DNA from: Liolophura sinensis | Lineage: Eukaryota > Mollusca > Polyplacophora > Chitonida > Chitonidae | NCBI RefSeq assembly: GCF_032854445.1 | Contig: NC_088303.1 | Location: 4,595,501-4,659,500, forward strand | Direction of reading: 5' to 3' | DNA: 64,000 nt | Shown here: in pieces, positions 1 through 17,305 of the stretch | How the letters are laid out: the number at the start of each line of letters is the position of its first letter | Position numbering within the stretch: the stretch's first letter is position 1 | Made by a program: the position numbers and the translations under genes | Notes under the pieces: model-generated | Told to the model about the DNA's origin: nothing | Databases searched by the model: none | The model's input: the letters and a program-made list of their open reading frames with translations, nothing else

Positions 1-54
1 AATTAGAGCTAGATGTCTACTGCAGTAGCACTTCATTAACAACTGAAATGCTCA

Positions 55-4839
<4,785 letters not shown>

Positions 4840-7082
4840 TCTGCAAACTGATTAAATAAATCTGTCACACGAAAACCTTCGCTTCTACTTGCCACAGTGC
4901 TCGCTGTAAACACCTACACCACGTGTAAGTATGACTCGTACATTTTCCTATACCACGTAAATGTGTGTGTTGCCTTCAAACCCAGAGGTCATCCATAACG
5001 ACTTTTTTTATTCTTTCCTGATTTTTCCTGCCGTCAGTCTAGGCTATCAGTCGCAAAGGCTGTTTTAAATCTGTCCCTTCGACAGAATTTACAGCAGGGA
5101 TAAAACAAGGAAATTAAAATTGCACTAATTGTTAAAACGAAAGTAGACATGGTTGATGGGCATACAGTTGTACGCTAACGATGTAACGAGCTATACACAC
5201 GACCATACATCTCAGTAATTCAAGAATCATATTGAAACAGCTAGTTTATTTATTTGATTTGATTTGAGTTCAGAGCTGTACTCTAGAATATTTCACTTTT
5301 ATGATGGCGACCAGCATTATGGTGGGAGGAAACTGGGCAGAGTTCGGGGAGAAACCCATGATTATCCACAAGTTGCTGGCAGGACCTTTCCATGTTTCAC
5401 CAGAGGAAGCCAGCATGAGCTGGACTTAAACTCACAGCGACCGCATTGGTGAGAGACTACAGAGTTATTGTGCTGTGCTGGCAACAAAGGCCTCTGAAAC
5501 ATGTAGTGGTGATCGTAACATCTATGGGGAGACTGGCATGTAGTATCAGGGACTTAGATGACATTTTTTTTTAAATGGAGACGCTCAGTCAAATATTATA
5601 ACTATTGATCTTTGGTATTTACGAGATGAAGGTTGGCAATCCTGAACTGTCAGAGGAACAAGAAATGTAGGCTACATTTTGCAATCCTTAGTGGGATTCA
5701 TTTCACATACAATGCTTTGCCAATCAAAGTGTTCAGTATAGGAATGCTGTCTACCACACAAGGTAATTTGTCATTCAGTTCTCTGCCATGGAAAAAAAGG
5801 TACAGGAAACCTAAACCAAAGTGCAGATTGAAGCATTCTTGTTTTTACATTAAGATGATTTGATAGATCTTAAGCTTTAAGTGGAGGAAACCGGATTACC
5901 CATTAATCTTTGGCACTGATTCTGACGGACTTTCCCACTTGTGACTTAGAGACTTAATTCACACCATATTCAAGGAAGGCAAGTGATGTTGTGTGAACAT
6001 CAGACTGCACAAAGTTTTAGGATGGGGGAGGTGAAGAAAAATGTGCAACTGAGCAACTTTGGTAACTTAATTCACTGTTTAATAAATTCAATTCACATAT
6101 ACATGTAGTAACAGTTCTCCAATTTGATGGAGATAATATTTCAGCAGTCTTCACCAAGAAAACAAGAAAAGGTTATCTGCACCTTCAAAGAAAACAAGTG
6201 GTATGTTCTGATAATACCATGATCCCAGTACCTGTTGATCCCTTATCCTAGAGAACAACTAACAGACATCAGTTTATAGCTAACAAGCACTTTTATGTCT
6301 TATAACATGTATAAAAGTAAATACAACACTGACAACATTACATAATCAAAATATGTATACAACATGAATAAAATTTACAAAACCTTAACTAATCAAGAAA
6401 GTTCTATTAAAGTTCTATTATAATATGTCAGACGGCATTAATGTTTCAGATACAGAAACAAAATGTATTGTGCTCCACTTGTTGGGTTCACACTGTTAAC
6501 AGAGGCCTTTTTCTAAGGACTGTCAGCACAAGTGGGCATACTCACTTCATAAACATTTATCCGCAACAAATGGAACTGAGTAGCAAAGGAATTTTCTGGT
6601 AGAGTCACCACTAAAAACTACTTGTGTGGCGTTTTTAAAACCACACTGTACCCCTGAATTTGGCATCACAGATCATCAGTTTGGTAAAATAGTAAAGGGT
6701 TGGTTATTAAAATGCATAAACGAACATAATGCTTAAGTGAATTAAAATGAAACTCATTTAAAGATATAATGTAAAACACATTTCATATAATATAAATATA
6801 CAGACAAAAAACTGTAAACAGGTTTCAAACATGTTCTGAACAGTTTATATTTCATCAGATATCACAAATCATGGTCAATATGAGCAGCTGACCATTAAGT
6901 TGGTATAATGAACAAGTGATGCCTATATGGCTATCAAATAATGTTTTATCTTTCGTACAGGGAACCAAATAAGACATCAACACACTGATTTGGTCTTTTT
7001 CACATTTTCCCTTCTAAAAATGAGAGACTGCCTAATTTTGAAAAGTATTCACATGAAGATCTAGAGTGTAATATTTTGCTGA
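4840..7082. other. Intergenic stretch between the NSUN2 start and the ANKRD60-like stop
   Basis: The two genes are tandem on the minus strand. The interval holds a SINE (5245-5497), a fragment of another repeat (5880-5965) and AT-rich unique DNA. It should contain the NSUN2 promoter and the ANKRD60-like 3' UTR. No CpG-rich block, TATA box or other clear element stands out, and no open reading frame with codon bias or splice sites was found. Confidence 0.5.
5245..5497 (-). mobile_element. SINE (family 1), diverged copy
   Basis: Shares the tail (TTTATTTATTTGATTTGATT), the AGAATATTTCACTT block and the GCCAGCATGAGCTGGACTT block with full-length copies. The head is degenerate. Confidence 0.85.
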
Positions 7083-10000
7083 TCACACCCATGAAAAGTG
7101 CAGGTTATTTGTTTTAAGAACAGGTCTAACTTTTACACTGTCCAGCATTTCTATTTCCTTCTTGATCAACCAGTCGGAGTATGTGGTTGCTCCCCTCCGG
7201 TCAGCTAAGGACTCCAGGTACTCTCTCAGTGCTCCCTTCTTCTGTGAAGCCTCACGTGTATAGCCTGTCCTTGAAGCCAGGACTGGAACAATCAACCACA
7301 AGGTCAGCTCGATAAAACACAGATATTCTCCCTCCACCCTGCCTCTAACGCACACTACACGTTTCACAGGAGCCTTCTTTTATCTATGCTATTTTCCTGC
7401 CCAATATTTTCCCCAAATATTTTATCACATATAAACAAAAGTGAACAAATTATGCAGATAATGCTTATATCTGGAATACATATACATGTTTGTACATGAA
7501 AGTTCATTTAGACGTTCAACAGCTTCCTACTTGTTGAGCCTTGACAACGCAAACACTGATCAGTGACTCCTAAGAACTGAGAAACAAAACAGCAAAGTTT
7601 ACAAACTGTTTCTTTTAATGACTGTATAACGCACGCCTTTTCAGGAGTTTTCAGACAGTCTGTCACGGTGTAAATGACAGCAGTTAAAATGTAACGTCCT
7701 TCCCACATTATCTAAATCTGTTAAAATAATTAAATTGAATGTCTTCTGTGCCAAAGTGTTCGATATTTTTAAACAAAAATAAAGCAACTTAAAAATATGC
7801 AGGAAAGATTTTGATGCCTAAGCCTGCTGACTATACAGATCAACTGTAGTTTCTGTTAAGTTACCTCGGGCAGCTGGATCTATCTCTGTTGGTCTGTTCT
7901 CTTGATTTTTGTCCATTTCCTGTTGTAAAAGCCAGGACTCGTATGACTGGTTCTTCTCAGACTCCGCACGTTTCCTAAAAACAGTGTAGTCAGATCATAA
8001 ATTACAATCAGTAAATGCTGATTTCTATACCAATACATTTTCGCCAGAGAGTTCCTGATAAATATGGTAAATTACGCATTTGACCTAAACTTTAAGTTGC
8101 CATTTTGCTTGATTTAGAGAATTTTATTAATTGATCTCAAAAGGTTTTCTTTGAGGTTTGTTTGGAAGGTAAGATACATGCCACTTGGAAAATGTGAAGT
8201 TTTATTACCAAAAGTAATATTTATGACCTTTATTTGCCTTTATCTAAAAATAACTAAATACTTTGTGAATCATTGTTACAAATTATATTTAGCACTGGAA
8301 ATATTGCTGATACATGGAACGTTCATGCATTATATGAAAGACAAAATAAATGAAAGGGAAATAAGACACTGGAACCTAGTCTACTGAAGATGTGCTGGTA
8401 AGACCTACATAGAGAAGAAACAGGAAAAAGAGATTGTAGACTGGATTATGTGTATCTATAAGTCCATACTGTTTCTCTGTTAAAATACATTTACACTGTA
8501 CTACATTAAATCGCATAAGTAACCAGAAACCCAGTGTAATGATAACGAATAATTAATTCCAGTTTTATTTTCGAACCTTTAACGCCGTCTCACTTGACTG
8601 CTAACATATGTCATTGCATGGGTTATATGGAAAGTTCAACAGGAAATTTCAAAGATTTAATAACTCCAAACACAAAAGAAGAAAAACAAAATGTACAATA
8701 ACTATTTAAAAGACACATGAATGCAAAGGAAGAATAAAAAAGAGAGAGAAAAGATAATATAAGTAAAGAAACTGCTGGAAAAAGAGTTTTTTAACCAGAC
8801 AAAATACTACGTCTTGGAGCCTGTTTTAAAGTAAAGATGTCCATTCTGTTCAGCATGAATATAACACAACACCAGAAAATATACCATAAAACTAAATATT
8901 AAAGACATATTGCCATGTAGTTATACAGGGGAAATCTTTAAGACAAGCTCCAAGGGAGCTATACTGTAACATGTATAATGCATGGGATTGACAAAGACAG
9001 AACAAAGGAACTCCTGCGCTACATAACTATGATAATCACATACAGTATCATACACATGAAGTTCTCATGGTTCTCTGTAACGGCCTAAAGTTTAGTCTCA
9101 AAATGCTTCAGTCATGTCAGTAAGGGCAGAGTACCTGCCCTTGCCCACTAGGTGTCCTCACTATTTTGATGTGACAGAGATGACACTTGATACTTACAAT
9201 AAGCTCAATTGGCATTTCAGGTGAGACAAAGTCGGGGCTTTCTCAAACTAACGTACGCAAAAGGTGTGATTTTACAGTAGCTGCTACATTGCATATACAT
9301 CTGTCTTTCAACTGGGTAGCTCCACTGGCACCTACCAAATCAGGTCTTTTAGCTGCAGAGGTTTGGGACAGCCCCCCCCCCCCCCCCCACCACTCTATCT
9401 GACCTAAATCTGCGTGAGCTTTCGAGGCCGTGAAATGCTGATCAGGCTTATTACTGTGCCATCAAAACATTCAAATGTCCAAAAAGAAGCCAAAACTGAT
9501 CACAGACAATATTCGACCCCAACATCTTCCATCATGTCCATACAACCACCACTTCCCATTTCCCTTTACCTCAAAACAGTGGAGACATTATGTGAGTAAT
9601 GACAGATAATCTGGACTGCTCTAAGACTTGAGACTTTACTGTACTACCCATGCCTACCTGCCGGTGTCGAGTTGCCTGGAGATTATACATGGAAAAAACA
9701 TACAAAATGTTAAACACCTAACTAGTGATGTTTTGATCATCATATTTTAAGCTAAGAAAATGCAACTCTATCAACTCAAATGCCAGTCTTAACACAAGTA
9801 TTTCACATTAGAGCCAGAAACATAGAAACTGGAAAGGAAAACATATAAACCAAACTGTGTGTACTCTCTCCACAACAGATCATTCAAATCTATCAAGGGG
9901 CCTCCGTGGCTCAGTCGGTTAGCGCGCTAGCGCAGCGTAGTGACCCAGAAGCCTCTCACCAATGCGGTCGCTGTGAGTTCAAGACCAGCTCATGCTGGCT

Positions 10001-13000
10001 TCCTCTCCGGCCGTACGTGGGAAGGTCCGCCAGCAACCTGCGGATGGTCGTGGGTTTCCGCCGGGCTCTGCCCGGTTTCCACCCACCATAATGCTGGCCG
10101 CCGTCGTATAAGTGAAATATTCTTGAGTACGGCGTAAAACACCAATCAAAACAAACAAAAATCAAATCTATCATGCGGATTCTCTGTCATAAGACACCTG
10201 TTTTTCTGATACAAGTGAAACGTGATGTAATCTGTGTTATCCAATGAATGCTCCTTGTGTGAAACAAGTACAAATTTCCATTAGTCAAACTGGAGGCATG
10301 TCTTCGTTAATATTCACACCATATATACAGAGGCAGGGTGCTGACTAAGTCTCACATTTCCAATGAAATCTAACCTACTTCAGCAATACCTGGCATCACC
10401 AATTGCAAAACTGTGAACCATAAATAGTCTCCAAACTTACAACTGTCTCCATCAATGAATTTTATCTAATTTTTGTCTCACTTCTGCACCTCATTTACTC
10501 ATAGGGACATTTCAACAACTATGTGTTACAGCTTACGATGATAGGGTTGTTTCCATTGGTCATTCTGGATTATGTTGATTAATCTGTTAAGATTTGTGAG
10601 ACCTTGCAGCAGATGTAGCAAAGAGAAGGCTCTGGGCCTCTGCATGTGAAGAGTAAAGTATGTGTTAATCATTTTGTATATTTTTATACAGGACTATACA
10701 TTAAGATTTGATGTATGGGTGTTCATGTCCTGAGAGTTTCCACTTATCCTGTGACCTGATCAAGATTCCAAATCTGTACACCTCCTGGTAAACTTGCCTT
10801 AATTAATTTAACATCTTACCTGTCTTCTTCCTCTTGTCTAAGTCTTTCTTCTTCTCTCTTCTTCTGTAAAAATATTTTCCGCTCTTTTTCATGTAACTTG
10901 TTGATCCACTCATCATAACTTGGTGGTAAGGGACCCAGGGTAGTTATGCTGTTGGCAGATCACATACACAGGAGATATGTACATATAAATGTAAGATAGC
11001 TTTCCTGGTCAGTCATATATTCATAACACTTTCAAGGCAGAGCTGATTCTGCTCCACTATTATTTATTTATTTGACTGGAGTATTGCCGTCCTCAAAAAT
11101 ATTTCACTTGTACAATGGCAGCCAGAATCATGGTGGGAAAAAACCAAGCAGCACCGTGGGGAAATCAATGACCATCCACAGATTGCTGGAAGACCATCTC
11201 ACGTACGACAGAACAGGAAGTCAGCATGAGCTGGAGTCACAGCAAATGCATTGGTGAGATACTTCTGGGTAACTATGCTGCGCTAACAATAAGGCTAACC
11301 ACTAGGTTATTGAGGCCCCCCAAACCACTTTAATATCAAGCATTATGGAAAGTCTTGGACAAACTGCAGAATTCCACAAGTTGGCAGATTTTAAAAAATA
11401 TGTAAATGTTTGACCAGTGATAATCAGCACAATACTTCATCCCCTGGTAATGGGATTGGTTAAACAAACAATGCACAGTGCTTCAGTTGATATACATGTA
11501 CATATCTTGTTCTGAGAACTGACCCGGTCATATAATGTTATCTGACCCTGCTTTGGACACTTGTGCATTATTTGCTATATTATAAATAATTTCTCTTTTA
11601 AATTTGGGTGATAAACGACGTGTGGGCAGTGATGGAAGACATAATGGAAATGTGACAGGTCTTAACTTGCTACCATCTTACCCAAAATCTCCAAGTCCTT
11701 CTCCAATATCTGGCAGTGGCTGTGATCCCAGCCCTGTTAGAAATAAACAAGGGGATTTAGAATGCATCACATCCAAACACAACAATTCTGAGAGTTCTGC
11801 TGATTTTAGGACAGTGTACAGAGGTTTACTTGGAGGCAAGGATGACAGTTTACTTGTTAGCAATGTATCAGCAAGCAACATATGATGTATAACCTTTATT
11901 GGCCTCTAAAATTCCACTTTTTTGTGGCACTGGTATATACAAGTACATGTCGAAGTGGAAGGCGAGCTACCCTCGGCCACAAGGTTACTATATAGATGAC
12001 AACTCCATGCAACAAGTGTGTTGTTTTACACTAAGGTACATGTAGGTATTAACCCTGCAATTAAGTATAAAATAATAGTGAAGGGTACTGATGGCACATA
12101 GCAACCTATACTGAACAGTTGTTACCACCCTTGCCACCTTATGTCTGCCAGTATCTCCAGACGCAAGACTATGCTCAAACAAGCTTCAGCTGAATTCGAA
12201 CATGCGTTCTTATATGTCAAAGCTGTCAACTCTTCTATTCTATGATACCCCATGAGGATGTTGAAATATTCAAGACATTTCATTGATTTAAGTGTGATGT
12301 ATTTATACATCTCGTGGCCTCTTACATGATAACCGAGAACATCATGATTATGATAACCAAGAACATCATGATTATGATTACCAAGAACATCATGATTTTT
12401 ATAACCAAGAACGTCATGACTACGATAACCAAGAACATCATGATTAGGATAACCAAGAACATCATGGTTATGATTACCAAGAACATCATGATTATGATAA
12501 CCGATAACATCACAATTATGATAACCGAGAACATCATGATTATGATAACCGAGAACATCATGATCATGATAACCGAGAACATCATGGTTATGATTACCAA
12601 GAACATCATGATTATGATAACCAAGAATGTCATGATTATGATAACCAAGAACGTCATGATTATGATAACCGAGAACATCATGGTTATGATAACCAAGAAC
12701 ATCATGATTATGATAACCCAGAACATCATGATTATGATAACCAAGAACATCATGATTATGATAACCAAGAACATCATGATTATGGTAACCAAGAACATCA
12801 TGGTTATGATAACCAAGAACATCATGATTATGATAACCAAGAACGTCATGATTATGATAACCAAGAACATCATGGTTATGATAACCAAGAACATCATGGT
12901 TATGATAACCAAGAACATCATGATTGTGATAACCGAGAACATCATGGTTATGATAACAAGACAACACCAATTTTATTTTACATTTCGCAGGTGAGCCGGC

Positions 13001-16000
13001 ATCTAAAATTCCAAACATTGAATAAAAATAAAATTGAAATCCAACTTTTTATTTTGTCAAATTTTGATGTTCTCATGATTTTCCTGTTTTTCAAGGTTTC
13101 AGAACAGGCAAACATAAAAACCTTGAAACTTGAATAAAGTGTACATTTTCCACAAATTACATGTAGATAACATTCCCCTCTGACACTGACAGATGGTTTA
13201 TTCTGCCCATACTGTGCAATATCCTCTATTTATTCTGTCCACAAAACAATTAAAAGGTCATTGGTGTGACCTAGGCAAGATGGGGTAATCCATGACTTAC
13301 TGCTGCCATGATGTGTTGTCTGAATCATCTGCAAATTTGGCGGGGATCCAAATCTCTTTCTGAATGACTTCTCAGAGAAAGGCTGATATGGTCTGGAGTC
13401 GATGCGAGTGCCTTCAAACTCACCAGGGGGAGGTAATTTTGTCATATACAACTGACAGCGCTTGCCACTGCGCCACACGGGGTAGGCAGAATCGCACATT
13501 TGATGGGCCATGAGCGGTATTTCCATGCTGGGCTGCATTTTCTTGGCACGCTGTTGCCAGCGGAAGAGGAAGAGATGCCTTCCACAAGCTTTGTGTTTGA
13601 ACTGTTCTGCAACCATCAGGGCTGTCATCCCAGAGTCATCAACAGCATCAATGTCAGCACCTACATAACAGAACATGGCTTTACAGTTCAGAAGCTACAT
13701 AACAGAACATGACCATACAGGCATGACTGGTCAACGCCTACATAACAGAACATGGCTTAACAGTTCAGAAGCTACATAACAGAACATGACCTTACAGGCA
13801 TGATTGGTCAGCGTCTACATAACAGAACATGGTTTTACAGTTCAGAAGCTACATAACAGAACATGACCTTACAGGCATGACTGGTCAACGCCTACATAAC
13901 AGAACATGGCTTAACAGTTCAGAACCTACAAAACAGAACATGACCTTACAGGCATGACAGGTCAGTGTCTACATGGACACTGTGAACATGGCTTAACTGT
14001 TCAGTGGAGGCCTCTGTGGCCAGTATGGCACCATGACCCAAAAGTCCAGCTCCTACTGACTTCCTTTCCAGTCATCCATGGGAAGAAACCTGAAGATGGT
14101 TGTGGGTTTCCCGTGGGCTTTGTCTGGTTTCCTCCCACCGTAATGCTGGACATGGTTGTATAAGCGAAATATTCTTCAGTAACAATAATGAAATAAATAA
14201 ATAACAGTTCAGCCCCTACAAGAGATGCCATAACCATCAATAACAATAATGTACATGTTTAGTGAATCATATTTATAACTACAGGGCACTTCAAGAGGAA
14301 GAACTAAACGTACAAATTGCCCTACTACTGATAATGGGAGAATACTCTGCATTTGTGCTGTATCTTGAATTGGTGACTGAAAATTGCCTTAAAAATTCCT
14401 AGATCCAGATTAGCACATGTAGTGTTCAATGCAGTTAATCGCACTATTGATAGGGGAGAACTCAATGTAGCAGGAGAAGGAGGTTGTCTAATGTATAATG
14501 AAGTCTGTTGTCTGTCCCCCCTCGTTCAAAAATATCATTTACTGTGCTAAAATGAACAACAAAAACTGGATAAAAAATCATTATTTCATAATTTCATGTT
14601 TTTAGTTTTTCAAGGTTCAAAGTTTTGAAAAACACTGTTATACGGAATCATTCCAGTTAGCTTACCATTCTGTAGCAAGCTGTCAATAATCTGTCCATGG
14701 CCCTGGGAAGCTGCCAAGTGTAAGGGCGTCCGTCCATTGGGTGTGGAAGAATTCAAATTGGCTCCTGTAACCAAGGTAACATGGAGCAAATTGCATGTAT
14801 TTGACAAACATAAATTGTCATTAAATGCCTCACGGATAATATACCTTATTCTTCAACAAAGTACTGGAGAATCATTCACCTAATATCAGTTGTCACGTTT
14901 ATGAGTGGCACAAAAATAATCAAGCCCAAAATCCCTGTTTTTTAACAGGTACCTCACTAACCTCCTTCACAAGTTCCAGTACATGACCTTGTTTGATGAG
15001 GTTATGGCCTATAGCCAAATAAACACCAAGACACCATCTAATGACATTATTACATGTGCACATATATTTTGTTCATCTCTGTTCACATTATCATATCGTA
15101 ATGTGATATAATGTTTGACAAATATACAATCTACCCTAGTATCCTGTCAACCTGTGTTTCTCTCACACATGTACCTGTAACAGATTGACAGACCAACAAT
15201 ACATATCTTCTGAGTTACCTTCAGTAATCTGCTGATATGGTCTTCTTGGGGTTGCACATAAAAACTTTAATAAACAAAATTTTAAATAATAAATTCAAAA
15301 ATTGTTCACCAGGGAGTTTTGTTTTCACACTCTCATCGCTTAAGGTAAAAAAACATCCTACTGTACCATGCGACCTGTCAGAAATGTTAGACAACTATAA
15401 CATTTACTGTAACATAGGTGACTGAAAAATAGTTATTTACAGTAAACAAACTATGCAGAAGATTAAGGTGCTGAATATTTTTAGGAAGTTCCTGAAGGTA
15501 AATGGTATCATTTGTATATCCAGAGTACAGAGAGACAAGCTGTCTAACATTTTTGACAAGTAAAATATATATATATGATACACAAGGACTAGTTTTACCT
15601 TTTGCGACAAATGACTTCAAGTTTGAAATTCCCAGAGAATATTGATCATCAGCACTGTACCTGATCGGATAAGCCTGTTGACCAGTTCTGAGTGTCCTCT
15701 ATGAGCAGCCACACAGAGGGCCACAAAGGCTCGCTCAGCCAGCCATCCCGCCTTGGCTCTCTTTGGCATGTATTCACTGTTGGGGGTCTTGTAATCTGTG
15801 TCTTGTGTGACACCAAGCTTAAACACCTGATAATAACAAATGCAGGTATACAGGCTGTCAACAGTCAGAACTTACTACATCGTAATAAATGGAAGGAAAT
15901 GTATGGAAACTATGGATCCATAATACTTATGCTGAACAGGAAGAAAATACAAAAGAGAGAGCTATTCAATAACTACATTTTTCCTAAAATTTACCTCCCA

Positions 16001-17305
16001 AAAGTGGATACTTGAGGCAATTAAAGGTCATGAAACATAACTATGGGTGTTGAAACTGACATTTTTCCAGTATGATATAATTCTACCTTCAAAACTAACC
16101 CCAGAGCATCTTTATAAAATCAACAGATCTGTCTGAATGAGAAAAAGTTGAGTAACTTTCAAATACCCAAGGACAAACTTTTGGATGACACATGCACTGG
16201 AAAGCAACTGACACTTGACCAATGTTTAAGATATGTCCGAGTAGAAAAAGTTCTAATCTCTAAATTAGATTATCATCACTTTTCTCCCCAAATCTGATTT
16301 TAACATACCTGTAATGAAGAGTTACATACCTTGTCAATGTCATTTGAAGCCACAGCCTCTATCAGGTCAATCCACATGGGCCAAACTCTGATTTGTAAGG
16401 TGCCACCTGGGACAATGTCATTGGATTTGATATCTGTGTGGTCTAGTAAGTCTCCTACACACAGAAAGAAAAGAACTTTGTTGACCTCAAATGAAAGTGC
16501 TGCTAGCCTATCACAAAACAAGAGTATCAGATGTGCACCAAATGTGTTACACAGAAATGCAGCTTACATTCAACTGGAGTATGATTTAAATAGTAATATA
16601 TCCACAAAGGCACTGTATCTCCAATGTACATACATCCATGTAAATGTATGTCTTGCTTGACAACAACATATGTAAAGCAGCCCACCCATATGTATAAAAA
16701 TATTAAACAAAACACTGAGATATATTACTTTCAGAGTCTGGGGTGGATTCCACAATCCATTTCTGACTTACATGTATGTCAAAATTTCAAATCTTACCAA
16801 AATGCTCAGTTTTTGGTATTGAAAGTTGAAATTTGGATACATTTAGCTTAAGATAATACTGATGAAGTGGACAAAATTTTTCTTCATAAAATCCAAAAAT
16901 AGGCTTCAAGATCGTATTTCAAATTTTGACTTAAGTCCAAAATGTCTTTGTGGAATCGATCCCTGTTACAAATTCTTTTTCAACACATGGATGCATGCAT
17001 TAACTCTACAAATACAAACTCCCTACACCTGTACAGATAATCCATACTTATCACACTTCTAGTTAAACTGTCCTCTGCTAGGCATTACCTTCATCCAAAT
17101 AGCTAATTCTTTGAAGGTTTTGAGGGATTCCAATGGTGAACTCCAGATTGCGCTTCAACTCCCTGATCTTCATTTCTCCATAGATATGTTTTGTTGGGAA
17201 CTTTTCATTGGTAGCTAACAGTTTGCTGAACAGGGTAAAACGATTCTTATCCCGCCCTGTTTTCTGCCCCAAGCCTTTAAACTTCTGGTTGTTCTTTCCT
17301 GCCAT
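7083..17305 (-). CDS. ANKRD60: ANKRD60-like protein: ubiquitin-like domain, ankyrin repeats, triple W-motif tail (485 aa)
   Basis: Nine coding exons: 17089-17305, 16330-16454, 15661-15826, 14666-14764, 13301-13660, 11682-11733, 10820-10948, 7865-7974 and 7083-7282. They total 1458 bp including TGA, with phase consistent throughout. The start is the first ATG of exon 1 (MAGKNNQKFKGLGQK). Residues about 48-105 form a ubiquitin-like fold (MKIRELKRNLEFTIGIPQNL then LDEGDLLDHTDIKSNDIVPGG), matching the VRELKEEL, LQRLQYLDEG and VVPGG blocks of human ANKRD60. Residues about 145-245 are ankyrin repeats (RAFVALCVAAHRGHSELV, NGRTPLHLAASQGHG, DIDAVDDSGMTALMVAEQF). The tail is highly charged, with a coiled-coil-like KKREEERLRQEEEDR, and carries an S/T-Y-[DE]-x-W-[IL] motif once in each of the last three exons. 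Human ANKRD60 is shorter and, as I recall it, lacks this tail. Function is not established; no enzymatic motif is visible. Introns 4 and 5 hold minisatellites. Confidence 0.87.
9896..10161 (+). mobile_element. Full-length tRNA-derived SINE (family 1) with 12-bp target duplication
   Basis: The head has a pol III box A (TGGCTCAGTCGG, 9907-9918) and a box B-like GAGTTCAAGACC (9975-9986). The body ends in the conserved GTATAAGTGAAATATTCTTG block and an A-rich tail. It is flanked by identical TCAAATCTATCA copies at 9884-9895 and 10162-10173, so it was inserted by target-primed reverse transcription and is fairly young. It sits in intron 7 of the ANKRD60-like gene. Confidence 0.93.
11059..11320 (-). 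mobile_element. SINE (family 1), diverged copy
   Basis: Runs from the TATTTATTTATTTGACTGG tail to a degenerate head ending TGAGGCCCCC. It lies in the intron between ANKRD60-like exons 6 and 7. Confidence 0.85.
12322..12958. repeat. 24-bp minisatellite, about 26 copies
   Basis: Unit close to AAGAACATCATGATTATGAT plus AACC. The period is a multiple of three and three frames stay open across the array, giving long artefactual reading frames such as an 8-residue YHNHDVLG repeat on the minus strand. It lies in the ANKRD60-like intron between 11733 and 13301 and is not part of the phase-consistent transcript. Confidence 0.95.
13653..13970. repeat. About 77-bp tandem array starting on the exon 5 acceptor of the ANKRD60-like gene
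   Basis: The junction word GTCAGCAC|CTACATAACAG (exon 5 edge at 13660) recurs near 13730, 13808, 13885 and, weakly, 13964, as GTCAACGC or GTCAGCGT followed by CTACATAACAGAACATG. Each unit also holds a second CTACATAACAGAACATG half-copy. On the minus strand every copy reads as an acceptor-like TTCTGTTATGTAG. Confidence 0.88.
14006..14204 (+). mobile_element. SINE (family 1), diverged copy with internal deletions
   Basis: Head GGAGGCCTCTGTGGC, body GGTTTCCTCCCACCGTAATG and tail AAATAAATAAATAA are recognisable. It abuts the tandem array at 13653-13970 in ANKRD60-like intron 4. Confidence 0.8.
16800..16975 (+). repeat. Dispersed unclassified repeat, copy 1
   Basis: Resembles 24195-24365 in the same orientation. 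Both have a CAGTTTTTGG start, a diverged middle with GACAAAATTT / GACCAAAATTT, then CCAAAAATAGGCTTCAAGAT versus CCCAAAAATAAGCTTTAAAA, then GTATTTCAAA and CCCTGTT. The copies are clearly related but old. Confidence 0.5.

Noticed and set aside
9907-9986. tRNA gene at the SINE head
   Set aside because: It is part of a repeated element with target duplications and many relatives in the window.
9906-10137. Open frames of 61-72 codons around 10 kb, and similar ones near 28.1 kb
   Set aside because: They translate the SINE itself; the same peptides recur wherever the SINE occurs.
11678-11881. 67-codon minus-strand frame as a stand-alone gene
   Set aside because: Only 11682-11733 is used, as a 52-bp ANKRD60-like exon that restores phase between exons 5 and 7; the rest is intron.
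12122-13018. 298-codon minus-strand frame with YHNHDVLG repeats, and a 226-codon plus frame
   Set aside because: Product of the 24-bp array inside an ANKRD60-like intron. The flanking exons join in phase without it.
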